The notes under the pieces were generated by a model. That model was not told the origin of the DNA, made no database searches, and saw only the letters and a list, made by a program, of their open reading frames with translations. From NCBI RefSeq assembly GCF_049803795.1, contig NZ_JBNAGJ010000004.1, forward strand, positions 62,001 through 126,000: 64,000 nt of DNA. Direction: 5' to 3'. Position numbers and translations under genes: made by a program. Origin of the DNA: Thalassobius sp002708925 (lineage in GTDB: Bacteria > Pseudomonadota > Alphaproteobacteria > Rhodobacterales > Rhodobacteraceae). Below are positions 26,546 through 34,908 of the stretch, in pieces; within the stretch, counting starts at the first letter, position 1; every line of letters starts with the position of its first letter.

Positions 26546-27028
26546 TCAGAAGCGCCGTGCCGAAATCCGCAGCTGACGGGCGCGTGACAGAATCGCATCT
26601 TCAACCGCGCGCTGGGTGCTGGCGCTGATCGGGCGGCCGGCCTTGTCCTGCATCGCGACGACCAGCGAGCGCGCCTCTAGCGCGGGGTCTTTTACATGAA
26701 CCGTCGCGCGATAGGCGCGCCCCCCACCCGGAGGCGTGCCATACCCCATGACAATCACGCCCGTGAACGGATCCACCGATTCGACCGGCAGAAAGTTCAG
26801 CACCTCCAGCGAGGCGTTCCAGATAAAGCGGTTCACCGCCACGTTCACATCCGAGTTCTTCTTGCGGAAGGCATCCCAGATGCTGGTGCCCTCGGTGCGG
26901 AAGGCGCGATCGCGCGGGGTCAGGTTCGAGGCGTCGGCCTCTTCGGTCGGGGGTCCGCCAGCGCAGCCCGCCAGGGCCAGAACGGCCGCCAGCGCCACCG
27001 CTTTCGTTTTGATGCCTGTGAACGTCAT
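26546..27028 (-). CDS. DUF3576 lipoprotein
   Basis: A 160-residue predicted lipoprotein. The signal peptide ends in the lipobox LAGC near residue 22, followed by a polar linker and the DUF3576 domain with VNRFIWNASLEVLNFLPVESVDPFTGVIVMGYGT, which is characteristic of alphaproteobacteria. The gene is usually found directly upstream of leuS; here a glycosyltransferase-cupin pair on the other strand lies between them. An envelope function is likely but unknown. The start could be this ATG or a TTG two codons upstream, whose spacing to AAGGGA is better. Confidence 0.82.
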   Translation of the reverse strand: MTFTGIKTKAVALAAVLALAGCAGGPPTEEADASNLTPRDRAFRTEGTSIWDAFRKKNSDVNVAVNRFIWNASLEVLNFLPVESVDPFTGVIVMGYGTPPGGGRAYRATVHVKDPALEARSLVVAMQDKAGRPISASTQRAVEDAILSRARQLRISARRF

Positions 27029-27315
27029 AGCCAAGCCCAGTTCCCTTAAGAATTATGGAAACCTTCCTATCCAACCGCCCGTGTCTGGGCAAGGTCTTAG
27101 TCCCGTCCGGTCCAGAGGCGCGCAAAGGTCGGCCTATGGGCGCGAACGGAATGGGCCCTGACGGACTGTGGCAAAGCTGCACCATCTGCGGGGGCAATGT
27201 GACATCGGCATGTCGGTTCGCTTGCAAACGACCCCCGAAAAGAGCGACACAACCGCCATACCCAATACGGATTCCCCGTTTTGGGGCGCATGATTGGAAA
27301 ACCGAGGGAAAAACT

Positions 27316-28188
27316 ATGAAAAAAGTTCTCTTCGCAACGACTGCCCTGATCGCCACCGCTGGCATGGCAGCTGCAGACATCAACCTGTCGGGCTACGGCC
27401 GTTTCGGCGCTCTGTACAACGACGCAACCGATGACACCAACTTCATCTCGCGTCTGCGCATCCAGATCGACGTGTCGGCTGAAACCCAGTCGGGCATCAA
27501 ATTCGGTGCACGTCAGCGTATCCAGACCGAAGAAAACGGCATGGGCGCAGGTAACGGCGCACGCTTCTACCTGACCACCGGCGGCCTGACCGTTGCTGCA
27601 GGTAACATCCTGGGCGCCATCGAAGCCATGCCGAACCTGTACATGGGCACCAAGTCCGCAGGCATGGGCCTGGAAGGTAACGGCTTCACCTCGCTGGTGA
27701 CCAACACCTACGGCGCTGGCTTCTGGACCTGGGACGCATACTCCTCGGGCGGCACCGGTGTTGTGAACGGCGTCGAAGTGATCTACTCGGCAAACGGCTT
27801 CACCGCTCACCTGTCGTCGTCGGACAGCTCGGACGCTCTGGCTCTGGCCTACACCTTCGGTGACTACACCGCAGCCATCGCCGTGCAAGACTCGTCGACC
27901 ATCGGCGACAAAACCGTTGTGACCTTCGGCGGCAACATCGGCGCAGCTGACTTCCAGATCGGTTACGCTGACAACGAAGGCGTCGACAAGTGGTCGATCT
28001 CGGGCGGCGCAAATGTTGGCGCAGCCACCTACCTGTACGGCATGGTGTCGTCGGAAGACGGTGCTGGCGAAACCTACGGTCTGGGCGTCAGCCACGATCT
28101 GGGCGGCGCGTCGATCGAAGCTGGCCTGACCCAGAACGACATCACCGACGTGACCCTGCTGTCGGCTGGTTTCTTCTTCGCGTTCTAA
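27316..28188 (+). CDS. Rhodobacter-type outer-membrane porin
   Basis: A 290-residue outer-membrane protein with signal peptide 1-21 (cleavage near AAA-DI) and amphipathic beta strands that end in the aromatic residue-rich ...LLSAGFFFAF, the typical terminal Phe of porins. The Gly-rich, acidic composition and length match the Rhodobacter porin family. Codon use is strongly restricted (for example Ctg for Leu, aac for Asn), unlike the neighbours, which points to very high expression. A GAGGGA ribosome site and a clear terminator frame it. The gap 27029-27315 holds its promoter; I see no other gene there. Confidence 0.9.
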   Translation: MKKVLFATTALIATAGMAAADINLSGYGRFGALYNDATDDTNFISRLRIQIDVSAETQSGIKFGARQRIQTEENGMGAGNGARFYLTTGGLTVAAGNILGAIEAMPNLYMGTKSAGMGLEGNGFTSLVTNTYGAGFWTWDAYSSGGTGVVNGVEVIYSANGFTAHLSSSDSSDALALAYTFGDYTAAIAVQDSSTIGDKTVVTFGGNIGAADFQIGYADNEGVDKWSISGGANVGAATYLYGMVSSEDGAGETYGLGVSHDLGGASIEAGLTQNDITDVTLLSAGFFFAF

Positions 28189-28212
28189 TCGAACCAGAAG
28201 ATCCTTATAGGG

Positions 28213-28244
28213 AAGAGCGGGCCTTGCGCCCGCTCTTTTCTTTT
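28213..28244 (+). terminator. Intrinsic terminator of the porin gene
   Basis: Perfect 9-bp stem AGAGCGGGC (28214-28222) with GCCCGCTCT (28228-28236), a 5-base loop, followed by TTTCTTTT. It starts 25 bp past the porin stop. Confidence 0.92.
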
Positions 28245-28312
28245 GCGCAGCCGGGTTTTGACTGTCTGCGGAAAACATGTTTCATGACCCTGTCAAAATT
28301 GCCGGAGGCCCC

Positions 28313-28966
28313 ATGTCCCTGCCCGAAATCCAGACCCGTATCGCCAAGGCCGAGCAGGCCGCAGGCCGCCCCGCTGGCAGCGTGCAGCTGATTGCTGTCT
28401 CCAAGGTGCAGCCCAATGCGCGGGTTCAGGCCGTTCTGGACGAAGGTCACCGCCTCTTTGGGGAAAACAAGGTTCAGGAAGCCGCCGCCAAATGGCCCGA
28501 TTTCCGCTCTCAGTACAAAGACGTAAAGGTCCACATGATCGGTCCGCTGCAAACCAACAAAGCGCGCCAGGCCATGCACCTCTTCGAGGCCATCCACACT
28601 CTGGACCGTCCCAAACTGGCCAATACCCTGGCCCGTCTGACCCAGGAACTGGGCCACTGCCCCGATCTGTTCATCCAGGTCAACACCGGCGAAGAGCCAC
28701 AAAAGGCAGGCGTCCTGCCCGCCGATGCCGACAGCTTCATCGCTGAATGCCGCGCGCTGGATCTGCCGGTTCGGGGGCTGATGTGCATCCCCCCCGTGGA
28801 CGAAGAATCCAGCCTCCACTTCGCCCTGCTACAGAAAATCGCCGCCCGCAATGGGCTCGATCAGCTCTCGATGGGCATGTCGGATGATTTCGAAAAGGCC
28901 ATCGCCCAAGGCGCCACCCATGTGCGCGTCGGCTCCGCCATTTTCGGGGCCCGCGACTACGGCTAA
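28313..28966 (+). CDS. YggS/PLPBP family PLP-binding protein
   Basis: A 217-residue protein of the PLP-homeostasis family (YggS, PLPBP), fold III alanine-racemase type. Lys 31 in AVSKVQPN forms the Schiff base; FGENKVQEA, MIGPLQTNK and the terminal RVGSAIFGARDYG are the other family landmarks. It has no known enzymatic activity; it regulates PLP supply and amino acid balance. The start at 28313 is chosen over 28277 because the family N-terminus begins near it. It follows the porin terminator closely. Confidence 0.92.
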   Translation: MSLPEIQTRIAKAEQAAGRPAGSVQLIAVSKVQPNARVQAVLDEGHRLFGENKVQEAAAKWPDFRSQYKDVKVHMIGPLQTNKARQAMHLFEAIHTLDRPKLANTLARLTQELGHCPDLFIQVNTGEEPQKAGVLPADADSFIAECRALDLPVRGLMCIPPVDEESSLHFALLQKIAARNGLDQLSMGMSDDFEKAIAQGATHVRVGSAIFGARDYG

Positions 28967-28969
28967 CCC

Positions 28970-29029
28970 CTTCTTTGCTCTAGCCAATACTCTGGGGGAG
29001 CGCCGCCAGGCGCGGGGGCAAAGCCCCCC
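28970..29029 (+). repeat. Palindromic intergenic element, copy 3
   Basis: Same CTTCTTTGCTCT and CAATACTCTGGGGGAG start; middle hairpin GCGCCGCCAGGCGC; final hairpin GGGGGC/GCCCCC with AAA loop. It starts 3 bp after the YggS stop and ends at the base before the convergent CoA transferase stop codon, so it fills the whole gap. Confidence 0.85.
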
Positions 29030-30142
29030 TTACCCGTCCTCTCCCAGCCTGGGCGAGGGGCGCTGCAAGTTCAGTTCAGCCTCCGAGAATACGATCGGCA
29101 TCCGCACCCCCGGCACACCGTCCAGGTCGATCCGCATCCCACGCGCCTGCACCTGAGGGTCGTCGAACACTTCGGCCATATCGTTGATCGGTCCGGCGGG
29201 AATTCCCTGCGCCTCGCAGCCATCCAGCAGCTCGGCCTTGGTCCAGCCGCGCGTCGCTTCCATCAACAGGTCGATCATCCGGTCGCGATTGGCAATCCGG
29301 TCTGCATTCTTCAGGAACTCGGGGGCCTCGGCCATCCAATCCAGGCCTAACAGCTTACAAAGTCGTTGATATTGCGGGTCATTTCCGGTGGCGATGATAA
29401 TGAACCCGTCCTTGCAGTCGAACACCTGATAGGGCGCAAGATTGGGGTGATAGTTCCCCGTCCGCCCCGGAGGCGTCCCGGTGCTCAGGTAATTCATCGC
29501 CTGGTTTGCGGTCACGGCCACCGCGCAATCCAGCAGGGCCATGTCGATATGCTGGCCGGTTCCGGTGCGTTCGCGCTGATAAAGCGCGGCCAGAATCCCC
29601 GTGACGGAATACATGCCCGTAAACACATCGGTAATGGCCACGCCCGCGCGCTGGGGCTGTCCATCCGGATCGCCCGTAATCGACATCAGCCCGGACATGC
29701 CCTGAATGATATAGTCATAGCCCGCGCGATGCGCATAGGGCCCGGTTTGGCCGAACCCGGTGATCGAGCAATAGATCAGCCGCGGATTCACCTGCCGCAG
29801 CGAATCGTAATCCAGCCCGTATTTGGCCAGCCCGCCCAGCTTGAAATTCTCGATCAGAATGTCGGCGTCGCGCACCAGTTCACGGATTTTTTCCTGGCCC
29901 TCGGCGGTGCGAAAATCCACGGTGACCGAGCGCTTCCCCCGATTGCACGCATGGAAATAGGCGGCGGTCTTGTCGTTTTCGCGCTCGATGAACGGAGGGC
30001 CCCATTGGCGGGTGTCATCGCCAGCCGGGCTCTCGACTTTGATGACCTCGGCTCCCAGATCCGACAGGGCCTGGCCGGCCCAGGGGCCCGCCAGAATCCG
30101 TGCCAGTTCAACGACTTTGACGCCTTCCAGTGGGGTGGTCAT
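29030..30142 (-). CDS. CaiB/BaiF family (class III) CoA transferase
   Basis: A 370-residue family III CoA transferase that moves CoA between carboxylic acids. Landmarks: GVKVVELARILAGPWAGQALSDLGAEVIKVE at the N-terminus, RSVTVDF, and the catalytic Asp 172 in AITDVFTGMYS. The organism's substrate cannot be read from sequence (formyl-, succinyl-, or carnitine-type are all possible). It overlaps the upstream DsbA-like gene at the ATG/TGA junction, so the two are coupled though functionally unrelated. Confidence 0.9.
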   Translation of the reverse strand: MTTPLEGVKVVELARILAGPWAGQALSDLGAEVIKVESPAGDDTRQWGPPFIERENDKTAAYFHACNRGKRSVTVDFRTAEGQEKIRELVRDADILIENFKLGGLAKYGLDYDSLRQVNPRLIYCSITGFGQTGPYAHRAGYDYIIQGMSGLMSITGDPDGQPQRAGVAITDVFTGMYSVTGILAALYQRERTGTGQHIDMALLDCAVAVTANQAMNYLSTGTPPGRTGNYHPNLAPYQVFDCKDGFIIIATGNDPQYQRLCKLLGLDWMAEAPEFLKNADRIANRDRMIDLLMEATRGWTKAELLDGCEAQGIPAGPINDMAEVFDDPQVQARGMRIDLDGVPGVRMPIVFSEAELNLQRPSPRLGEDG

Positions 30143-30795
30143 CAGGCCTCCAGAGCTTCGTCCAGCAAGGTTTTCAGATCGGTATACGACATGTTCGAAT
30201 GTTTTTTACCGTTCAGGATCAACGAGGGCGTGCTGTCGATGTCGTCGGCCTTGGCGTTATCCTGGAACCAGGTGTACAGGGTCTGCGCGCGGGTGCCGTC
30301 GCTTAGGCAGGTGTCCAGCTGTTCCTCGGTCAGGCCAGCGATGCGGCCGATCTTGCGCAGGTTTTCGACGATACCGGCCGGATCGCCCGATCCGACCCAC
30401 GCCTTCTGATCGCCATACAGCAGGTCCGAGATGCCAAAGAATTTGGACGGATCGCAGCGTGCCACCAGCGCGGCCCACAGGCCGGGGCGGTCGAAATACA
30501 CATCGCGATAGATAAAGCGGACTTTGCCGGTCTCGACATATTCCTCTTTGATTTTCTTCAGCGGGCCATTGTGGAACGTGGCGCAATGCGGGCAGGTATA
30601 CGAGGCGTACTCGATCAGTGTCACCTTGGCGTCTTCGGCGCCCAGAGCCATCTCAACCACCGAGGACGTGTCCACTCCTTCCCCTTCGGCCAGGGCAGCC
30701 ATCGGCGGCAGGCCGTCGCTGCGTTTGGTCAGGGTCAGGGCGCCTCCGATGACGGCGGCGGCGCCAATCACACCCAGTGCATATCTGCGGTCCAT
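30142..30795 (-). CDS. DsbA-family periplasmic thiol-disulfide oxidoreductase
   Basis: A 217-residue protein with an N-terminal signal or anchor (about residues 5-20, LGVIGAAAVIGGALTL) and a DsbA-type thioredoxin domain. The active site is YTCPHC in the ATG numbering near 68-71, the cis-Pro loop is DSTPSLILNG near 190. It would introduce or exchange disulfides in the periplasm. The ATG at 30795 has the ribosome site AAAGG 8 bases upstream; a TTG two codons earlier has none. Confidence 0.88.
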   Translation of the reverse strand: MDRRYALGVIGAAAVIGGALTLTKRSDGLPPMAALAEGEGVDTSSVVEMALGAEDAKVTLIEYASYTCPHCATFHNGPLKKIKEEYVETGKVRFIYRDVYFDRPGLWAALVARCDPSKFFGISDLLYGDQKAWVGSGDPAGIVENLRKIGRIAGLTEEQLDTCLSDGTRAQTLYTWFQDNAKADDIDSTPSLILNGKKHSNMSYTDLKTLLDEALEA

Positions 30796-30809
30796 CTGCA
30801 AAACCTTTC

Positions 30810-31319
30810 TTAGTGTTTCGATTTGGATAGAACATTTCTGGCCAGGGCTTCCAGTGCCTGGCGCAGGTTTTCATCTGTTGCGCCTTCGGCCATCTGGCGG
30901 GCCTGGCTGGTGATTTCCGGATCGGGGGCCTTTGGTTTGGGTTTCTGCCGGTAGGCGAAACTGGCCTGTCCCTCGGAAAATCCGGTGGGCGCGGTCTGTG
31001 TGATGCGGATCCGTGCGATGGCGTTATAGCCGTAGACTCCGTTCACCTTCTGGCGGATCTGATCCTTCTGCATTTCCAGCATCGGAGCCTGCGCGCCGGT
31101 GGTCAGCAAGGTCAGCGTGGCACCAAACCCCCCGCTGCGCCCGTATTTCACATCCACGGGCCGGGCGATGGCGGCGATATCCTCGCCGACAACCTCGGGC
31201 CAGTGGGTCAGCAGGCGGGTAACGGCGAATCCACGCGATTCTCCGGCCTTGCGAATGCGTGATTGCAACAAGGCCGAGGTGCGGGCAAACCCTTTGGTTG
31301 TGCTATAGCGCGCGGCCAT
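30810..31319 (-). CDS. DUF721 protein (DciA-like)
   Basis: A 169-residue protein of the DUF721 family, whose best-known member, DciA, loads the replicative helicase in bacteria lacking DnaC. The diagnostic N-terminal part has RLLTHWPEVVGEDIAAIARPV followed by basic and beta segments. The C-terminal tail is Lys/Pro/Gln-rich and probably disordered. It may have the DciA role here, which is an inference from the family. It runs into the DsbA-like gene after 14 bp and is divergent from mutY. Confidence 0.8.
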   Translation of the reverse strand: MAARYSTTKGFARTSALLQSRIRKAGESRGFAVTRLLTHWPEVVGEDIAAIARPVDVKYGRSGGFGATLTLLTTGAQAPMLEMQKDQIRQKVNGVYGYNAIARIRITQTAPTGFSEGQASFAYRQKPKPKAPDPEITSQARQMAEGATDENLRQALEALARNVLSKSKH

Positions 31320-31401
31320 GACTTGCATCCTTCTGACTGGCGCTATTCTAGTAGCCAGACGAAAAGACACCAGCAGATTACGACCTGACAGGGGATAAAG
31401 A

Positions 31402-32469
31402 TTGCGTGACGTGAAAATGGATCAGACCAGTGACTTGCTGGAATGGTATGATGTGAGCGCGCGGGTGATGCCTTGGCGTGTGGGGCCGCAGGATCGGCAG
31501 GCCGGCCAGCGCCCCGATCCCTATCGCGTCTGGCTGTCCGAGGTCATGTTGCAGCAGACAACCGTGGCGGCGGTGAAAGAGTATTTCCTCCGTTTTACCA
31601 CCCGTTGGCCCACGGTGGCCGATCTGGCGGCTGCCGCGGATGAGGACGTGATGGCCGAATGGGCGGGTTTGGGATACTACGCCCGCGCGCGCAACCTGCT
31701 GAAATGCGCCCGTGTGGTGGCTGGCGATTTGGGCGGCATATTTCCCGACACGCGTGAGGCCCTGTTGAAACTGCCAGGCATCGGGCCCTATACGGCGGCG
31801 GCCATTTCCTCGATCGCGTTTGACCGTGCGGAAACCGTGGTGGATGGCAATGTCGAGCGTGTCATGGCGCGGGTTTACGATGTTCATACGCCTCTGCCCC
31901 GCGCCAAGCCCGAACTGACCGCGCTGGCCGAGGCCCTGACCCCGCCGCAGCGTCCGGGGGATTACGCGCAGGCGGTGATGGATCTGGGCGCGACGATCTG
32001 CACCCCGCGCAATCCGGCCTGCGGGATTTGCCCATGGCGCGCGCCTTGTCTGGCCCGTCAGCGCGGCACTGCCGCCGAACTGCCCAAGAAAGAGCCGAAG
32101 AAACCCAAACCCACCCGGTTGGGCATTGCCTATATCGCGCAGCGCACGGATGGGGCCTATCTGCTGGAACGCCGCCCGGACAAAGGCCTGCTGGGCGGGA
32201 TGCTGGGCTGGCCCGGTTCGGATTGGAGCGCGGCGCCCCAGCCTGCGCCTCCTTTCCAGGCCGATTGGCAGCAAATCCCGGCCGAGGCGCGCCACACCTT
32301 TACCCATTTCCACTTGCGCCTGACTGTGATGATCGCCCGTGCCGCGCCTGATACGCGCCCACAGGTTGGCGCGTTCCGGCCTCTCGCGACATTTCGCCCG
32401 TCAGATTTGCCCACCGTGATGCGAAAGGCATTTGACCTGGCCCGGCCCGAGTTCGACAATACCCCCTGA
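31402..32469 (+). CDS. mutY: A/G-specific adenine DNA glycosylase MutY
   Basis: A 355-residue enzyme that removes adenine mispaired with 8-oxoguanine. Catalytic Glu 47 is in LSEVMLQQTTV, the helix-hairpin-helix is LPGIGPYTAAAI at 124-135, Asp 148 lies in VVDGNVERV, and the [4Fe-4S] cysteines are 200, 207, 210 and 216 in a C-x6-C-x2-C-x5-C pattern. The C-terminal NUDIX-like domain (~225-345) recognises 8-oxoG. The start is probably TTG at 31402, seven bases after AGGGGA; GTG at 31411 and ATG at 31417 are alternatives. It is divergent from dciA-like DUF721. Confidence 0.93.
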   Translation: MRDVKMDQTSDLLEWYDVSARVMPWRVGPQDRQAGQRPDPYRVWLSEVMLQQTTVAAVKEYFLRFTTRWPTVADLAAAADEDVMAEWAGLGYYARARNLLKCARVVAGDLGGIFPDTREALLKLPGIGPYTAAAISSIAFDRAETVVDGNVERVMARVYDVHTPLPRAKPELTALAEALTPPQRPGDYAQAVMDLGATICTPRNPACGICPWRAPCLARQRGTAAELPKKEPKKPKPTRLGIAYIAQRTDGAYLLERRPDKGLLGGMLGWPGSDWSAAPQPAPPFQADWQQIPAEARHTFTHFHLRLTVMIARAAPDTRPQVGAFRPLATFRPSDLPTVMRKAFDLARPEFDNTP

Positions 32470-32493
32470 ACGCGCCCCTACCCGGAGCTTCCC

Positions 32494-33630
32494 ATGTCTA
32501 TCGTTCCCATTGCCTCGTTTCGCCGTGCCGCGCCTTTCTGGATGTCGCTGGGGCTGGTGCCTCTGGCCTGGATCGGAGCCGTCTTTGGCGGCTGGACGGT
32601 GTTCTTGCTGCCTTTGCTGGGCTGGTGGGTGTTCACCGGACTGGATGCCGCGCTGGGGCTGAACACGGAAAACCCCGATCCAAACACCGAAGAGGCGCAG
32701 CTGTTCTGGTATCGCGTGATCACCATGATGTGGTTCCCGGTGCAGGCGATTACCGTGTTCGGGCTGATCTGGTATGTCACGCATACCGGCCATCTGGCGG
32801 CCTGGGAACAGATCGTTCTGTTCTTTGGCGTGGGGGTGCTGACGGGCACCATCGGCATCGTCTATGCGCATGAACTGCTGCACCAATCCAACATGTCCGA
32901 GCGCTGGCTGGGCGATCTGCTGCTGGCAATGGTGCTCTATTCTCATTTCCGGACCGAGCACCTGCTGGTGCATCACCGCCATGTGGGGACGCCGCGCGAT
33001 GCGGTGACGGCGCGCTATAATGAGAATTTCCACCGCTTTTTCCTGCGTGTTCTACAAGAATGCCCCCGATCCGCCTGGCAGGCCGAACGCATCATGCTGG
33101 CCCGCCGTAAACTGCCTGTCACCAGCCTGCGCAATCCGTTCTGGCGCTATGGGGCGTTGCAACTGGCCGCGATTGTTCTGGCTGTCGTTCTGGGCGGCTG
33201 GCAGGGGCTGGCTTTGTTTCTGCTACAGGCGATCAGCGCGATTTGGCAGTTGGAGCTGACCAACTATGTGGAACATTACGGCCTGACCCGCAAACACCTG
33301 GGGGACGGCAAATACGAACATGTCAAACCGCACCACAGCTGGAATGCCTCGCATACCGCGACGAACTGGTTGCTGATCAATTTGCAGCGCCATTCGGATC
33401 ATCACTATAAACCTGACCGGCGGTTTCCGCTGCTGCAAACCTATGATGAAACCGAGGCCCCGCAGCTGCCCTATGGCTATCCTCTGATGGCGGCGCTGGC
33501 GACGATCCCGCCGGTCTGGCGGCGGATGATGAACCCGCGTGTGCGCGCCTGGCGGCGGCAATATTACCCCGAAATCGAGGATTGGAGCGCCTATAAGGCC
33601 GGCACGAACCCGCTGCCTCGGCATGTGTGA
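32494..33630 (+). CDS. alkB: Alkane 1-monooxygenase, AlkB-type
   Basis: A 378-residue integral membrane diiron enzyme that hydroxylates alkanes at the terminal carbon, using electrons from rubredoxin. The three diagnostic histidine clusters are visible: HELLHQ at 126-131, the HFRTEHLLVHHRH cluster starting at 151 and LQRHSDHH near 290, with the NYVEHYGL motif. Hydrophobic helices surround them. No rubredoxin or rubredoxin reductase gene is adjacent, so electron partners must be elsewhere. It follows mutY by 24 bp and probably shares its transcript; ends convergent with ccrM. Confidence 0.9.
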   Translation: MSIVPIASFRRAAPFWMSLGLVPLAWIGAVFGGWTVFLLPLLGWWVFTGLDAALGLNTENPDPNTEEAQLFWYRVITMMWFPVQAITVFGLIWYVTHTGHLAAWEQIVLFFGVGVLTGTIGIVYAHELLHQSNMSERWLGDLLLAMVLYSHFRTEHLLVHHRHVGTPRDAVTARYNENFHRFFLRVLQECPRSAWQAERIMLARRKLPVTSLRNPFWRYGALQLAAIVLAVVLGGWQGLALFLLQAISAIWQLELTNYVEHYGLTRKHLGDGKYEHVKPHHSWNASHTATNWLLINLQRHSDHHYKPDRRFPLLQTYDETEAPQLPYGYPLMAALATIPPVWRRMMNPRVRAWRRQYYPEIEDWSAYKAGTNPLPRHV

Positions 33631-33633
33631 AAC

Positions 33634-33663
33634 CAAAAAGCCCCGCTGGACGAACCAGCGGGG
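33634..33663 (-). terminator. Intrinsic terminator of ccrM
   Basis: Perfect 9-bp stem CCCCGCTGG (33641-33649) with CCAGCGGGG (33655-33663), 5-base loop, and on the minus strand a five-T tract. It lies 50 bp past the ccrM stop between convergent genes, and its stem might also help end the alkB transcript. Confidence 0.9.
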
Positions 33664-33712
33664 AAGTCAGGTGCCGTGTCAGGCCACAGGCACCGGCGGT
33701 GTTTGATATGTC

Positions 33713-34816
33713 TTAGTTCGCCATCTCTGCGCGAATCTGCTGGCGGAACACGTCAATCGGGACGGTTTTGCCCTCGCTTTGGGTGCTCCAGTAGGTCCAG
33801 CCGTTGCAGCTGGGCGCGCCTTCCAATGCGGCGCCAACCTGATGGATCGAGCCCTTCACCCCATCGGCCACCAAAGACCCGTCGGCGCGGACCTTGGCGA
33901 TCTGGCCGCGGGCGTTCGTCAGCACCTGACCGGGACGCAGCATTCCGCGCTCGACCAGCTGGCCAAAGGGCACACGTGGCGCGGCGCGTTTCGAGGCGCT
34001 GACCATCAGGGCCTCGCGGTCGAATTTGCGCACGCTGTCCAGGCGTTTCTGCGCAACCTTGCGGTAGGCTTCCTCGCGTTCGATACCGATGAAATCGCGG
34101 CCCAGGCGTTTGGCCACAGCGCCGGTGGTGCCGGTGCCAAAGAACGGATCCAGCACCACATCGCCAGGGTTCGTGGATCCGACCAGCACACGGTGCAGCA
34201 GGCTTTCGGGTTTTTGCGTGGGGTGGGCTTTTTCGCCGTTGTCGTCTTTCAGGCGCTCGCCGCCATTGCAGATTGGCAGCACCCAGTCCGAGCGCATCTG
34301 GATGCCCTCGTTCAGGGCCTTCAGCGCCTCATAGTTGAAGGTGTATTTCGCACCCTCGGATTTGCTGGCCCAGATCATGGTTTCATGGGCGTTGGTAAAG
34401 CGTTTGCCGCGGAAATTCGGCATCGGGTTCGACTTGCGCCAAACGACATCGTTCAAAATCCAATAGCCCGCGTTTTGCATCGCGGCGCCGACACGAAAGA
34501 TGTTGTGATAAGAGCCGATCACCCAAATAGCCCCATTGGGTTTGAGCAATCGGCGGGCTGCGGCCAGCCAGTCTTGGGTAAATCTGTCATAGGCCGCAAA
34601 CGAGGAAAACTGGTCCCAGGCATCATCCACGGCGTCCACCTTGGAGTTGTCCGGTCGGTGCAGATCGCCCTTCAGTTGAAGGTTATAGGGCGGGTCCGCG
34701 AAAATCAGATCGATCGAGTTCTCGGGCAGACTGTTCATCATTTCGATGCAGTCCCCAGCAAGAATCGTGTTTAGAGGGAGCGCAGGCGCGCCCTTTTTGG
34801 TGTGTGTCTTGTTCAT
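33713..34816 (-). CDS. ccrM: CcrM-type adenine DNA methyltransferase (GANTC)
   Basis: A 367-residue beta-class N6-adenine methyltransferase. The DPPY motif at 41-44 (FADPPYNLQL) comes before the AdoMet-binding DPFFGTGTTG, the order of beta-class enzymes. The C-terminal ~90 residues, including GQLVERGMLRPGQVL and CNGWTYW, form the DNA-binding domain that is specific to CcrM. CcrM methylates GANTC and controls the cell cycle in alphaproteobacteria. The gene is close to rnhB and mutY, as usual. Three GANTC sites lie in the short upstream gap, and a strong terminator follows. Confidence 0.93.
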   Translation of the reverse strand: MNKTHTKKGAPALPLNTILAGDCIEMMNSLPENSIDLIFADPPYNLQLKGDLHRPDNSKVDAVDDAWDQFSSFAAYDRFTQDWLAAARRLLKPNGAIWVIGSYHNIFRVGAAMQNAGYWILNDVVWRKSNPMPNFRGKRFTNAHETMIWASKSEGAKYTFNYEALKALNEGIQMRSDWVLPICNGGERLKDDNGEKAHPTQKPESLLHRVLVGSTNPGDVVLDPFFGTGTTGAVAKRLGRDFIGIEREEAYRKVAQKRLDSVRKFDREALMVSASKRAAPRVPFGQLVERGMLRPGQVLTNARGQIAKVRADGSLVADGVKGSIHQVGAALEGAPSCNGWTYWSTQSEGKTVPIDVFRQQIRAEMAN

Positions 34817-34869
34817 TCTCTGCCTCAAAATCCACGGCGCTTTTGCGCTCTTTGGTTTGAGACAAAGAT

Positions 34870-34908
34870 GAGTCAAATGGGATTCTGCGTCAATTTCTTT
34901 TTTGAATC
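34870..34908 (-). promoter_or_regulatory. Cluster of three GANTC sites upstream of ccrM
   Basis: GAGTC at 34870-34874, GATTC at 34881-34885 and GAATC at 34904-34908 lie in the 90-bp gap between the rnhB stop and the ccrM start; the last overlaps the rnhB stop codon. At the local base composition a site is expected about once every 200-300 bp, so three in 39 bp is unusual. The enzyme's own target in its leader suggests methylation-sensitive autoregulation, as described for Caulobacter ccrM. Confidence 0.7.

Noticed and set aside
27097..28278. A 393-codon minus-strand frame opposite the porin.
   Set aside because: The porin's restricted codon use removes antisense stops; there is no ribosome site or family resemblance.
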